Shown: positions 25,046 through 37,624, counted from the stretch's first letter. The stretch is 64,000 bases of DNA from Pardosa pseudoannulata (GCA_032207245.1 CM063502.1:66567569-66631568); one strand, 5' to 3'. Made by a program: numbers and translations. The notes: generated by a model not told the origin, from the letters alone.

Positions 25046-25880
25046 CCGTTAGACCTCTATTTAACGAAGTCGTTAAATTCATAAAAAAAGTTCGTTATTT
25101 AGAAATTTTGTTCACTTTTAAAAGTACATAAAACTAATTTAAATTTAAATTTCTTAACACCAAATAATATTAAAAAACTATAAAGACTTTTCAATTAATA
25201 AATTTAATATAACAATTGTTTAACTGAATACAACGTATTTTAAAACATAATGGTTTATATTTAGTAATTAATCATATTTTTTATAAATTAATATCTATTT
25301 GTTTAATTTATTTTACCCATAAAAGAAAGAAATCTTCACGGTAATCAAGAATACAGCAAAAAATTGTCCAAAAATACATTGCATTCAGATAAACAATTGT
25401 TAGATTAAATTAATTAATTTAAAAGACTTTATAGTATTTAAATGCGTATAACAAGTGTTTTTTATATATCAAAAAAGACTAAATTTGAAATGTCCAGAAA
25501 TATTTAGAGAAATAGGTAGAAAAAATTAGATCACGAGGAAAGTTTGCTAATTAGGAAATGCACTTCTCTGTTTGGAGGTTATTTTACGAAGAAATTCGCA
25601 AAATATTCTTGGTTCCAAAAAGTTCGTAAACTAGAGAAATTCGTGAAAAAAAAAGCTTCCTTAAATGGAGGTTGGAGTGTATTTTTATTTTACATTTTTA
25701 AGGAAAAACAAATAGTTTGCTAATTAGAAAATGCATTTCGCTGCTTGGAGGTTATTTTATGAAGAAAATTCGCAAAATATTCTTGGTTCCAAGAAGTTCG
25801 TAAACTAGAGAAATTCGTGTAAAAAAGGTTCCTTAAATGGAGTGTTGGAGTGTATTTTTATGTTACATTTTTAGAAAAAA
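25046..25880. repeat. MITE-like element with a 173-bp duplicated right end
   Basis: The left end has ACCTCTATTTAACGAAG near 25051. The right side has, in reverse complement, ACCTCCATTTAAGGAAG, so the ends are inverted repeats of about 17-20 bp. The right part is duplicated in tandem: AGTTTGCTAATTAG occurs at 25541 and 25714, and TTCTTGGTTCCAA then GAAATTCGTG in both units. No transposase is seen. The family is uncertain; the ends vaguely recall pogo/Tigger types. Confidence 0.6.
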
Positions 25881-25884
25881 CAAA

Positions 25885-27010
25885 TTTTGCATGATGGTAT
25901 ATCGCCTTGAAGTCAAGAAATATGCAAATACTTCTTTCTTCGTGACTGCCCTTGACCCGGTCAAAGAGAATAGAAATTGAAAATGTGACCAAGTGCAAAG
26001 CTTTGACTGAAAGAGAATATTTCCGTATTAGCCTTGAACTGCAGAACGAAATCTATCAATTAAGACAATTTTCAAAGTATTATTTGCATGTATCCTCAAT
26101 GTTAAATGTTTGAAATGACCTATATAGTCATTCACATCCATAGATTTAAGTCAATTCGGCTCGATTGTGCAGTCAAAGAGACACTTCCTGCACGACGTTC
26201 AGACCGATGGTAGACGACCGTTTAAACGTTTTAACAACTTTTAATAGGTAAAGATTTATAGTGTAGCAAAAAAGAAGGAATAAGTTAGAATCAACGAACT
26301 GACTCTGGAAATGAGAAGAAAAGTTTTAGGTTATAAATTTCGAACATTATTACAGCAGGAGAAAAGCAAAAATTGGGTCATGCTGCGAAAAATGACTTTT
26401 GATTGAACACAAACGTTAGTGCTTCTAGAGACAAAATTATTAACTGCAAACCGTAGGCGGTGAACACAGTGGATAGTGTTTTGTATGATTATTTAGCTTT
26501 AATCTGCGGATCTAGGTCAAATGCGTTCGCGCAGATTTTTTTTCATTCGATTCTTAACCAAAGAAAATAGTTTCAATTTTTTTTCTGGTAAATTGTAACA
26601 GGTTAAACAATTTATAACTTTCTCTTCCATTCTTCTAAACATATTTACTTGATATAAATTAAATAAGTATTGCGAAGCAAACGGATGCATTATTTTCATT
26701 TTTATTTCTGTAACTTGCGAGTTTAATAACCTTTCTTCTCTACTAACTTTCGTTTAAGAAGGCATTTGTCCATTCCATTTCTTTGCTGTTCCATAGCAGC
26801 AGAGAAGTCTATAAATCATGACAAGGATAACACATTTCTGTATTTTTTTCTCTTAAGATTACATCTGGGAATACCACTTAATCATTTCTGGGTACATTAA
26901 AAACGGAAGACCGCGGAATTGTCAAAATTGACTGCGTTGAAATACGGTCATTTTCCCACATCGTAGCTCTTGCAATATAAGGATACTAATGCTTTAAAAA
27001 AATGTGAAGG
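25885..27010. other. No gene recognised
   Basis: A somewhat GC-richer portion at 26130-26230 has no identified domain or repeat homology. A 60-codon minus-strand frame at 26517-26699 lacks any recognisable motif. Confidence 0.5.
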
Positions 27011-27712
27011 TATTAGAACTAGGATGGAAAACCAATTGAAAATGTATATAGATTTTTTAATGTAGTATTGTAAAATAAAAAAAATGTTCTTCTGTCTCTA
27101 GTTAACAATTAAAAGTTAACTAAGGCCACTTTAATAAAAAAGTCAACGTGATTTCTTCTCAGAATGGAAAGATAAGATTTCATAAGTATTTCTTACTTTT
27201 ATAATTGACTTTCAAGCTATGACCGAAAAGATAGGACGTTCCGTTTCCGTACCGGATTTCTTAGGATTTCTTGTACCGGCATGCATGTTGACTGCCATTC
27301 AAAATTAGTTTTAAGCAGTAAGTCCTGGTTATATCCTAACTCGTGTAGTAAGAAATGGATAATAGAACTAGGATGGAAAACCATTTGAAAATGTATATAC
27401 ATTTTTTAAATGTAGTAATTGTAAAATAAAAAAATGTTCTTCTGTCTCTAGTTAACAATTAAATGTTAACTAGGGCCACTTTAGTAAAAAAGACAACTAG
27501 ATTTCTTCTCAGAAGGGAGAGATAGATTTCATAAATATTTCTTACTTTTATAATTGACTTTCAGGCGATGACTGAACAGATAGGACGTTCCGATTCCGTA
27601 CCGGATTCCTTAGGACTCCTTGTATCAGCATGGATGTTGACTGCCATTCAAAATTAGTTTCAAGCAGTAAGTCCTGGTTATATCCTAACTCGTGTAGTAA
27701 GAAATGGATAAT
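27011..27712 (+). repeat. Tandem duplication, 349-bp unit
   Basis: GAACTAGGATGGAAAACCA occurs at 27016 and 27365, and AGAAATGGATAATAG closes both units (second unit ends near 27712). The copies differ by scattered substitutions and short indels. A minus-strand frame at 27217-27402 straddles the junction and is not a credible gene. Confidence 0.92.
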
Positions 27713-27714
27713 AG

Positions 27715-29335
27715 TTGCCCAAACTAAATAAAAAAAATTACCATTTCAGACATTTCTCGCTCTTCTTGTGAAATGATTAGTGAAGTCCATAACTAACATG
27801 CTATTTTTAACAACGCTCCTTAGACTCTTCGGCTGTTAAGAAACCTTTGTTTAACAGACCGTTTAAAAATTCTTTCACACTATAAAAGAACATCTAATCA
27901 GACACTCATTTTAGTATTCAACTGAATGGTTTATTTATCTTAAACTAAGCATTATTCGTAAAATGTAAAATTTTATGTTGAAATTAATAAAATGATATTT
28001 TACTTATTAAGGGCTTTAATGGTTTAATTAAGTTAAAAAAATAGATTAATTATGCAATTTTACACATTCAGAATTAAACATTTATTTGGGCTTTGATTAT
28101 GGATATTTATTTCGGAAGTAATAGCCCTATTTATACTATAAATAACACACTTTCACTTTATGATAAATATTTAAAAAATTTTCTATTTTAAAGTAATTTA
28201 AATCTAATTTTATATTAGATACGAGAAAGTTTTTAACACAATAATTACACTGATTCGGATTTTAATTAAAAACTGGTTTGTCGTTAAAAGGAAAAATGTC
28301 AATAAAAATTTAATGCAATAAACATTTTCTATTTTATAATTTTGTTACTAAATGATCTAACTATACGTAGGAAAAAAAACTAAAAATGCACATGTAAAAG
28401 AGCTGATGCTTTCATTTTTATTTCACGAAATCATCTTATTCGGTTGGTTTATGACGACTTTACAAATTCAATTTTTAATCTTTAAAGCCACAAAAATAGT
28501 TCTAGTGATGCAGAAAAAAGTGATTGCTTCATAGACTAGTATAGGAAATTCATATATCTAAGATAGGAAGTTTACAAACTAAAATCAATAATTCACTGAG
28601 CAGTAAACACCTGATAAAGGTTCTCAGTTAGTGGCTATTTTGATTTAATAGGTACAGACATATATAACCTACCCATTTTGATCTTGAAGGAAGAATTTTG
28701 CTTAAGTAATGCATTTTTACAATTTTCCACTGTACTAGAAATAAAATGTTTATCTAAAATTATGAAACGTCCACATTGAATATGTATTTCAGTCCTTGAT
28801 AGGGTATTACATATATGCTTTTATAATATGAAGTATAAGACATTAAAGTACTGCGATCTACAAATGACACTTAATAAAATAACCTTTATTTTATAGAACT
28901 AATATTTTGCCTTTCCTCCAAGTTTTTTCACTTTATTTGTTATTTCGTAAAGTTAAAATGAAATTATTTCTTCCTACGGAATAATCTCACGTTATTCGAG
29001 CACGAATGTGCAATTATAATATTAACTAAACTATTACATTAATCGAGATTGATTAATATATTCAGAATTTAGAAGTATCCTTCTTGAGCTTAAGTATCTT
29101 AACATATAAAATTAGTAAGGAAAATAGGTATTGTGTAAAAATAATCATAAAATATCTGTGGTGTTCTACACTTCCGTATATTTATAAAAAAAAAACCCAA
29201 CAAAGCAATCCAGAAAATATAACTGAATAATTTGGTTTCATTAGTTATAAGCATTATGATCAATATTTTGTAATATAAGAATTAGACTAGAGCCTACTAT
29301 AATATAAATTCTATATATGTATATAAAATATATAG
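27715..29335. other. No gene recognised; very AT-rich DNA
   Basis: No credible frame, RNA gene or transposon end was found. Confidence 0.6.
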
Positions 29336-29469
29336 CTATACAAGGTACAACCTCGGCAAATATTTGGCATCTTTTCAAAAAGGGATAGATGGGACCAAAA
29401 AAGTCTTTTTTAATCAATGAAAATGTATCTGAAAATGACGCCAGAAATTTTTTAAATGCCAATAGATGA

Positions 29470-30780
29470 CACTGGTTATGTCATTTAGGAGTGCAACTGT
29501 TATTTGTCTACTGGGTGTTATGTCATACATAGTTTTAAAACGTATAGCTCGTGTATGGAGGAGGGGACAGAAACGTATTATCTCCTCAGAGGTTGTACAG
29601 GGAAGAATTTCCGAAAAGGTAATTACCGAATCGACAAACTTTTGAGCTTTTGCACACAAGCTCTGTGAAAATGGATCTTATACGCTGAGCAGCTGGATGT
29701 GGGATGGACCAGAACTGTCAGAAATCTTGTAAAGGAAATAACTATTCTGCATGTATTTGAATTGAGTCCTTCAACAAGATCGAGAGGTATTTTACTTGAC
29801 CTGCACCTGAGACTTTCGTATCTATTCGATATTTTTCATTATGAAGACATATATATATATATATATATACATTTCATTTAGAGTGAAAACTTTAAGCGTG
29901 GAAGGTTATCCTTAGTTTACAGAGAACTGCTAGTTGGTGCGGACAACAGATTTCGCTACAAAGGGGGTTTTCCTCGTGCGTGCCGACAAAGCGACATTTA
30001 AACAAGAAGGATTTTTTAACCAGTTAGCTAATAGGGGCTTGATATTAGGTAGATAAACTTTAGTGAAAAAAAAATCACATCCATAATATTACCGGTGTTT
30101 TTCCAAATAACATTATATTTCCATAATATAAAATTTATCAAACTATTTTTAGGAAGAAGGTCAATTTTTAAGAAGATTTAAAAGAAAAATTAAGTTTTTT
30201 ACCCATTTCATTCTATTAAATAGAGATCTTAAATGGTTAATGGTCACCCTGTACATATTTAAAAGCATGAAAATTCAAATGGAGCAAGACCACATACATC
30301 CCATCGGAGATCTTCGATTAAAGTTTGAGCTAGTTGGGTGAACAATTATATACTTGGAATATACATTATTCTTACTCGTTTGGATGGTCCACATACTCCA
30401 TATTCGTGAAAGAGATATTGCCGGAGTTCCTTACCGAAGTCCCTGCGTCTATTTGGAGCGGAATCTGGTTACAACGGCATGGTGATCACACACTTTTTAG
30501 AACTGATGTTTGGATTTTCTTGGACGTAGCGTATACAATTCACTGAATGGGTTGAGGTAGACTTGTTCGTTTACTACCACGATCACCAGATTTGTCATGT
30601 TTAGATTTTTTTCTTTGGGGACGTTTGAAAGACCCTGCTTACGATATCACTACATCTATCGCCAGAATGCTTCTTTCTGCTGGAGGTGTTATGGATATGC
30701 ATGGAACCTTTGTGCATGTACGGTCAGCTATACTCCGACGATGTGTAGAGTGAGTTCATGTTAATGTCGCTTATATGAAC
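29470..30780 (+). pseudogene. mariner-superfamily transposase pseudogene
   Basis: A cut-and-paste DNA transposase, broken by frameshifts, stops and internal loss. In order I see: an N-terminal DNA-binding region with LCENGS around 29655-29680 and GWTRTVRN then SPSTRSRGI at 29700-29800; a TDKATFKQEGFFN stretch near 29980 that corresponds to the TDEA(T/H)F motif around the first catalytic aspartate, here with E replaced by K; EILPEFLTEVPASIW near 30410-30450; IWLQRHGDHTLF near 30460-30500, matching the QxDGAPxHF motif with the second aspartate position still D (H-G-D order altered); and SPDLSCLDFFLWGRLKD at about 30583-30635, strongly conserved. Motifs sit in different frames and stops occur between and within them. 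Known families of this type encode about 350 residues. Function is lost. Family assignment is confident; subfamily is not. Confidence 0.82.
29849..29869. repeat. (AT)n microsatellite inside the transposase pseudogene
   Basis: About 21 bp of AT dinucleotide, presumably expanded after the gene died. Confidence 0.95.
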
Positions 30781-30984
30781 ATTTGTTGTTAACAGCCCTC
30801 ATTAATTAGTTTGCTGTTAGATTGGCAATGGCCTGCATTTTGCTCACTTTTTGACCTCTTATTTTTTTGTGACAAGAACTCAAACACATCTTAGACGGAC
30901 AAACATTCTGTGACGTAATATGGTTATTGTGGTCTCTTTACTACCCTTTAAGATTTTGCCGGATATTTTCAGAGCACCTTATTA

Positions 30985-32485
30985 AGACCTTTTAACCCTT
31001 TCATGGGCTTTGGGAAGATTACTTCCCATCTACGTGATATTACAAAATACACCGATGGGAAGCGCAAAATCCATTATAATATATTGATCTTGCTATTATA
31101 ACGACGGGAAGAATAACTTCCGCTTCAGTTTAGGGCTGCCATCTATTGTTCAATGGATTGAATAGAACTAGCACGTCTGTTTTGAAAGTTTAAAAACGTT
31201 GTGTGAGAAATAAATGGCCCACAAAAAGTTTAAGTCCTTTCCAAACGACTTCAAGCAGCTTTTAAAGCAGTGGGAATGAACCACTAGATTTCAGTACCGA
31301 AAGGTTGGATCTACCTTTTTATTTGCCATACAGCTATGTACATGGTAAGGTTTATCACGAAAGAAATATCTATAAAATAAACATTCTTTATAATTAAAAG
31401 AAGTAGTTATTTCCTTTCAATAATGCAGTAAGGATAACTTATCGTTTTAGATGACCGAGGAATAAAATATATTAACATCTCATCTTTTAGAAATTTCTCA
31501 ACTATTACTCAGGTAGAAAACAAAAGAAAAAGACACATCTTTATGGTAAATACTAGATGTAAGGAATAAACTGACTCTGCACTTGGAGAGCCATAGAATA
31601 TATTTATAAACATTAGTACATATTAATACACTCTATTGGGTATAAATAATTCACACACGATGAATTTAATTGATCCTTATAAGATTATCTATGAATTAAA
31701 TTTGTACAACACTGGGGTAAAAAAATACCACCATAATGAAATACTATATTCCAATACACGGAGACCTTGAAACCCATATGTTAATTATGTATATGAACTT
31801 ACCACAAAGGATATGAATAACGCGCGCGTCATTAGAAATAGATATCATCTTTAAAAACCAGAGACTTCCTTTTTTGATCTTGAAGCATCATATCAAGGTT
31901 ACGAAAGAGCAAACATCTCGTTTCTTTGTTTTTGAAACTATAATTCTTCATAGCCGATGGTGTGGTTTTAGCGTGGTTTTAACAAAAACTCGTGAAGTGC
32001 TTTAGTTCTTTTTGTTAATCAGTCTTGCAATCATTTCCTTGATTTCGTAAAGATAGGACAACTCAAATAGAGCAGTTGGGAAATGTTGATCTTAATGACC
32101 ACGAAAACCCTTTGCGTCAGTATAAATATTTGTATCAAAAAGTGATGAAGAGAGATGGGTTGTCTACTTGTCCTTCACACGTTGAAGGATGATTTTCTTG
32201 GATGCGTGAGTAGGTTTTAATGACTAAATATTCGCATATATACAGATTTGTCCCGATGAAATCTTTAGCAAACTGTGTATTAATCATCATATCAGATTTG
32301 GAGATAAAGATGATTTACACAATTTTATCTTGTAATTATCTTTCAAATATAATTAATGATGCGGAAACATTGGGACCTCAGGGAAATCCGTTCATCTAAA
32401 CAGGATTTGTTGTATTAACTGAATTTCCTTTTTATTCAACCTGTGATAATTCAATCAAGGCATGTCAGCCGATAACTTCAATTTT
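30985..32485. other. No gene recognised; possible TTAA-flanked MITE end at 30992
   Basis: TTAACCCTTTCATGGGC at 30992 resembles a piggyBac-like end, and nearby GGGAAGATTACTTCCC is self-complementary. No matching right end was found. The rest is AT-rich with nothing recognisable. Confidence 0.45.
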
Positions 32486-32490
32486 TTTTA

Positions 32491-33630
32491 AACAGTGTAT
32501 GCATTATTCAGTATTTATTCTTGCAGTTTATGATGTAAGAGGCTTCAAATAATCAAATGAATTTTAGAGAAATCTGTAAGCAACGAAATTTATCTTAATC
32601 ATCTCCACCTTCAACCATTTATTTACAGCTAACATTGTAGCTAATAAATATTTTTGAAATAAAATTCTCGTTTAAAATTTATTTATGTGTGCTTATTATT
32701 ACTTACTTTATTATGAATGTGTAAAGTAACATTATAGATTAAAATTTGCGTTGTTTATATTATAATTAATCTGAAAGAAGTGATATCAATATTGCATATG
32801 AAGGTTCTTATTTTATCTGGTTAGTATAAATGAAAGATAATATCCCGTAAGGACTTTAAAGGATTGATAAATAAATGATATAGATTGGTTGGATAGATTT
32901 TTGGGGCTATATGCTACCTTCCTGTGAGATATATCATGGAAACGTAAGTAATTTAAGGTTTTTTATACATCAGCTCCTAATAAAGACTGCAAACAATGCA
33001 ACAGTAAAACTTATATTTAACGATACTGTAGGGTCTAGAAAAATATTGCACAGTGAATATTAAACAGTGTATGCATTATTCATTATTTATTCTTGCAGCT
33101 TATGATGTAAGAGGCTTCAAATAATCAAATGAATTTTTGAGAAATCTGTATCCAACGAAATTTATCTTAATCATCTCCACCTTCAACCATTTATTTACAG
33201 CTAACATTGTAGCTAATAAATATTTTTGAAATAAAGTTCTCGTTTAAAATTTATTGATGTGTACTTATTATTACTTACTTTATTATAAATGTGTAAAGTA
33301 ACATTATAGATTAAAATTTGCGTTGTTTATATTATTACTAATCTGAAAGACGCAATATCAATATTGTATATGAAGGTTCTTATTTTATCCGGTTTGTATA
33401 AATTAAAGATAATATCCCATAAGGACTTTAAAGGATTGATAAATGAATGATATAGATTGGTTGGATAGTTTTGTGGGGCTATATGCTACCTTCTTGTAAG
33501 ATATATCATGCAAACATAAGTAATGTAAAGGTTTTTGATACATGAGTTCCTAATAAAGATTGCAAACAATGCAACAGTAAAACTTATATATAACTATATT
33601 GTAGGGTCTAGAAAAATATTGGTCTAAACA
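32491..33630 (+). repeat. Tandem duplication, 572-bp unit
   Basis: AACAGTGTATGCATTATTCA begins both units (32491 and 33063), and TGTAGGGTCTAGAAAAATAT closes both. The two units are closely similar throughout. No coding sequence is evident. Confidence 0.95.
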
Positions 33631-35290
33631 GATTATCCTTTCCTTATAGATAGCTTGATTATTTTCCTGTCCTCCTGTTATGCAAGAAGCGGGCATATAA
33701 TTTCTTGGATTGTATTATAAACCTGCCATAACATTATTTTTACAACTTCCAATGTAAATATTTATGGCATAATTGTCTCCTTCTTAATTTTGCACGATAG
33801 CACATTTTTAAGTCAAAATTTATTTGAAATTGAAATACCTCGCAAAAGTGTTATTATGAGTCTATCTGACGTTACTAATTATGTATATGCAGACAAGAAG
33901 CTGGATAAAAGCTGCTATTATAATTACATAAAAACGTTATCTGAATTTGTACATTTTTTTCGTTAGTTTAAAATATTACGATGTTTAAAAATATGCACAA
34001 TATTTGGCTTTTTTAAATACTATAATAGGTTTTTTTTTGCAGACAATTTAAAAGCAATTTCCGGAAATTTGAGACAGATTGATAAAAGCATAATGTACCT
34101 GGACTATTTTAAATGGTCTTAAGATAAACCACATTAGACTAAAATAAAAAGTACAAATAGTGCAACAAATAAGTATCTTGGTAAAATAAAACAATCCTTT
34201 GATTCGAAATATGTCTTGGTTATGAAATAAGACCTCAAACTTTAGTTTCTGGGAAAGGCTTCATATATTTCATCGGTTTTAAATGTCTTTTGTTCCCATA
34301 TGCTTTACAATATTTAAATACAAAAATGATAATTGTTTAGTTTATGTCATACTTTATGTCATTCACAAACTGTGGGATCTGTCAAAAGCATTGCCAGCTG
34401 TTCGAAGTACTAGGGCTCTGTCATTTGGAATTTAAACCCATCTAAGTATCAGCCATACTTGGTTTACTCTCTACTACCTCCGTACTAATAAAACAACTCC
34501 GCATTTAATCAACTGTAAGAAAGACTACACAATTTCTCATATCTTAATTGATTTTCCGAACTTTAATAATCAACGTCTTGTATTTTTTTAAGAAAACTGT
34601 TTTAATCTTAAGCTATTTGGTTGAGAACTCCTTCCCTATCAAGACCTCTTTGCCTTTTTAAGGATAGTTGGGGTTCCTAACTGTTTATAATGTATTTCTC
34701 TTTTTAGTGTCTTTTACTATTCTACGCATTTTTACTCTTATAATTTTTATCGCTGTCACTTTTGTGAAGTTCACATTTTTATTTATTTTTCTTCTAACTA
34801 TATTAAGGAAATTCCTTATAGCTTTTTGGTGTTTTTGCCATTGTATGGGGAAAGCATGTGCTCTTTTGGATTTTGTGCCATTAAACCTGACACTCACTCA
34901 CCCACTCACTGGCGTATGAAATAGGAAAAACATTGATGCGTCGTTCTAGTCAAGAGTGTTTTTAAGAATTCGGAATCGATCTGAAGCAGGTTTCCTTTGT
35001 ATAACCTACTGTTGTATTAGCAGAAGAGCTTATAAAAATCTCATCAAAAGTATTGATCAAATTTACCTGCTAAATTACGGCTATAATATATGATTACTAC
35101 TTAGTCGGCAGGTGAATAGATGTCCAAAGTTTAATAGAATGCATTATGAGTTGAGAAAAACCATAAAACGTAGTTTTATAAAATTGTATATAATCTTTAG
35201 ATTATTAGCATGACTATACTCTCAGGAAAGAAAATAGGCCCCAGAACTTGAAATATATATGAATAGTAAATGAAATTTAGGAACATATAT
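33631..35290. other. No gene recognised
   Basis: An 83-codon plus-strand frame at 34668-34919 reads as a hydrophobic, phenylalanine/isoleucine-rich peptide, as expected from T-rich DNA, and an overlapping minus-strand frame also exists. The ACTCACTCACCCACTCACT run at 34891-34910 is a short imperfect tandem repeat. I do not call a gene. Confidence 0.5.
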
Positions 35291-35295
35291 TTTAA

Positions 35296-35906
35296 CACAC
35301 TGACGGACAGTAGGAACAAGTGAAGCTCGAAAATGAACACTATATGTTTTTATAATTTTTAGAATATTAGAAGTATAGTTTTACTCTTTCTGCTTAAATA
35401 AACTTAATTTTGATTAATTCTGTACCTTTAATTAGATTGCGGCTATAATCGTCATAGGGGCAGTGGATTCTAGACACTAAGTAATGAGACGATGGCGGCT
35501 ATAACAGCAAAAATTTAAAATCATAAATGACAGGTTTAACGACTCAAATAAGCAATTTTTTTTGTGTGCAACAAAGTATTTTTGGGAGTTTTACAAGAAA
35601 TGTTAGTTCAACAAATGTTAATCAAACAAAAATAAATAAATGACAAAAAAATAAATTCGAGAGAAAACACGATCGTACTATTCCTTCACAACTACGTGCA
35701 TACCGAAGTTTCAAGTCGTATAACAGGTAGAAAAAGAAATCAACCTAAAAAATTGTTTCCAAAACATGACACTAGGCTTCTACTTGTACTCCGGCAAATG
35801 CACATTCGTGCCCCTATAGGCGTAGTGTCTTAAACGACCGTTTCATTTTCGTGCCACATAGTCAACTTCGCTTTGACGGCTATAGACGCAAGTGTCCGTC
35901 AACGTG
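35296..35906. mobile_element. TTAA-flanked MITE, 611 bp, piggyBac-like
   Basis: TTAA at 35292-35295 and 35907-35910 flank inverted ends: CACACTGACGGACAGTAGG on the left and, reverse complemented, CACGTTGACGGACACTTGC on the right. Sub-terminal inverted similarity also occurs (ATAGGGGCAGTGGATTCTAG on the left, with GCCCCTATAGGCGTAG on the right). No transposase frame is present. The TTAA duplication points to piggyBac, though the CAC start is less typical than CCC. Confidence 0.68.
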
Positions 35907-35910
35907 TTAA

Positions 35911-36860
35911 GTGCAATTTCTTCTCTAACTTTTGATTTAACGACTCCTCTGGAAGAGTCGATATAATTACTAAATCGCATAGAGTTGCCGATACTTCCAA
36001 TCGTACGGAGCTCCAACTGAATTTGTAGTTACCATTAAAGAGAGTTATATCTACGTTTAATCTATTCTTCATTTTAGCGCAACTGAAGTTAATTTAAATT
36101 CCAAGAGCACACAAATTAATTAAGAACTTCCGTTTCTAGGATGAGCTGTTTTCTTCTCTATCTCGCGATCAGAATTCAACCACTTGTGATGATTCATCCC
36201 AGTGATAATAAAATGGACGTATTTAAGAATTCAGTTCTAAATTATCTTTGGGCTATGAAGAGAAATAATCATTGAGGTCAACGAAAAGCTGGTAGCTGTG
36301 TTTAGATGAAATATGCTGCTTTAGTTTAAGAGATAGTAAGATGAGATCTTGTTTCAAATTCATATGAAACGCTAACTCTCTAGCGTTACCGGAACAACTC
36401 TACTAGTTCTACTATCTTTATTCCTTTGCATCTCTAACGTTCAAAATGTGTGACCAACATACCACATTTCTAGCAAATGCAGATTTCCATAAACAAAAGA
36501 TTTTCCAGCAAAATACTTGTTAGAAAATCGTATAGGTATTTATGATACTATTGGTACACAATTTGTTAAACAAGATATTATTATAAATGGTGAACATCTT
36601 TTTTTTTTTAAATTGCTCTACAATTTCAAGGTTTGTAGATTTGTATTCTATAAACTTTACAGTCAATATTGGTGTCGAAGGAGGGGATGCAGTTAAATTC
36701 TTCAATAGTATATTTAACATACTTGAACTTTATTCTATTACAGTAGTTTTAAATGCTTTTATAGTAACTTCTTAAGTAATTTTCAATATATATCTCACTA
36801 ATCCTCTTTTTCTGTCTGTAGCTATCTCCGTCTGAATTTTTGTAGCTGTGAGTCTTTGAT
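35911..36860. other. No gene recognised
   Basis: Overlapping frames on both strands at 36520-36775 have no recognisable domain. Nothing else seen. Confidence 0.5.
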
Positions 36861-36863
36861 GTA

Positions 36864-37617
36864 CACTCAAGAGCCAAAACATTATGACCACTCGTACATT
36901 TTGCAATGAACTCATCTGGATGACGTGGAAGGCATGTGATCAGGTGGAAGTGGTATTTAACTGCTGCTGGAGAGTCTGAAGAATCGTTCTTTCACTTACT
37001 TCTGTAGATCATGGGAAAGGCTGCGGATCTAAGCGATTTTGATAGAGGGCAAATTGGCTCGAAGGCTCGGAACAAGTATTTCCGAAACTGCACGACTCGT
37101 GGGTTGTTCGCGATCTACAGTTGTTAGTACTTATGCAAAGTGGATGAATGACGGTGAAACCAGCAGTAGACGACATGATGTTGGACGTCCACACGCTATC
37201 AAAGAAAAAGGTCTTCGGAGACTGTCTCTCATGGTGAAGCAAAACCGGAGACAGATAGTGGAAATGGAATGTTCCAGCAGGACAACGCTCCGTGTCACAA
37301 GGCTAAAATTGTGTTGGAGTGGTTTCAGGAACATGATGCTGAATTCCAGGTAATGTCCCGGACGCCTAACTCACCGGATCTCAATCCGATAGAACACATT
37401 TGGGATGTCATGGGACGGCAGCTCAGAGTTCAAAGACCAGCAATTCGCATTATCTCGAATTTGCTTAACCGTTGCTTAAACATCTGGTACAATCTGTCTC
37501 CGGCCATCTACCAAGGACTTGTGGCATCCATGCCAAGGCGAGTTGAAGCTGTGTTGCACGCCAAAAGTGGGCCAACTCGTTATTGACAGGTGGTCATAAT
37601 GTTTTGGCTCTTGAGTG
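36864..37617 (+). mobile_element. Tc1-like transposon, internally deleted copy
   Basis: Inverted ends are identical over about 28 bp; the left one starts CACTCAAGAGCCAAAACATT (36864) and the right one is its complement ending at 37617. TA target dinucleotides sit outside at 36862-36863 and 37618-37619. At 754 bp it is little over half the usual Tc1 length of about 1.3 kb, and the missing part comes from the middle of the transposase gene. The near-perfect ends suggest a comparatively recent insertion. Confidence 0.95.
37011..37586 (+). pseudogene. Tc1-like transposase, frameshifted and internally deleted
   Basis: Encodes remnants of a DDE/D cut-and-paste transposase. The start ATG at 37011 opens MGKAADLSDFDRGQI; a short indel near 37050-37060 shifts the frame, after which the paired helix-turn-helix continues as ARRLGTSISETARLVGCSRS and later WMNDGETSSRRHDVGRP. 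Around 37255-37268 the protein jumps directly into FQQDNAPCHKAKIV, the motif with the second catalytic aspartate, and then SPDLNPIEHIWD with the third acidic residue (E), before a stop at 37584-37586. The region holding the first catalytic aspartate is absent, so the protein could not catalyse transposition even if the frame were restored. The C-terminal half from 37269 remains a clean 105-codon frame. Confidence 0.95.
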
Positions 37618-37624
37618 TATACAG

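Larger units (their letters stand above)
29341..30979 (+). mobile_element. Decayed mariner-superfamily transposon
   Basis: The element surrounds the transposase pseudogene at 29470-30780. Candidate imperfect inverted ends are AAGGTACAACCTCGGCAAAT then ATTTGGCATCTT on the left, and, on the reverse complement of the right end, AAGGTGCTCTG then ATATCCGGCAAAATCTT. TA lies next to both ends (29339-29340 and about 30980-30981), as expected for Tc1/mariner target sites. A short (AT)n tract at 29849-29869 interrupts the interior. End assignment is by eye and less certain than the coding evidence. Confidence 0.55.

Noticed and set aside
34668..34919. 83-codon hydrophobic frame that looks like a membrane protein
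   Set aside because: The composition follows from T-rich DNA, an overlapping frame exists on the opposite strand, and there is no signal, domain or splice context.
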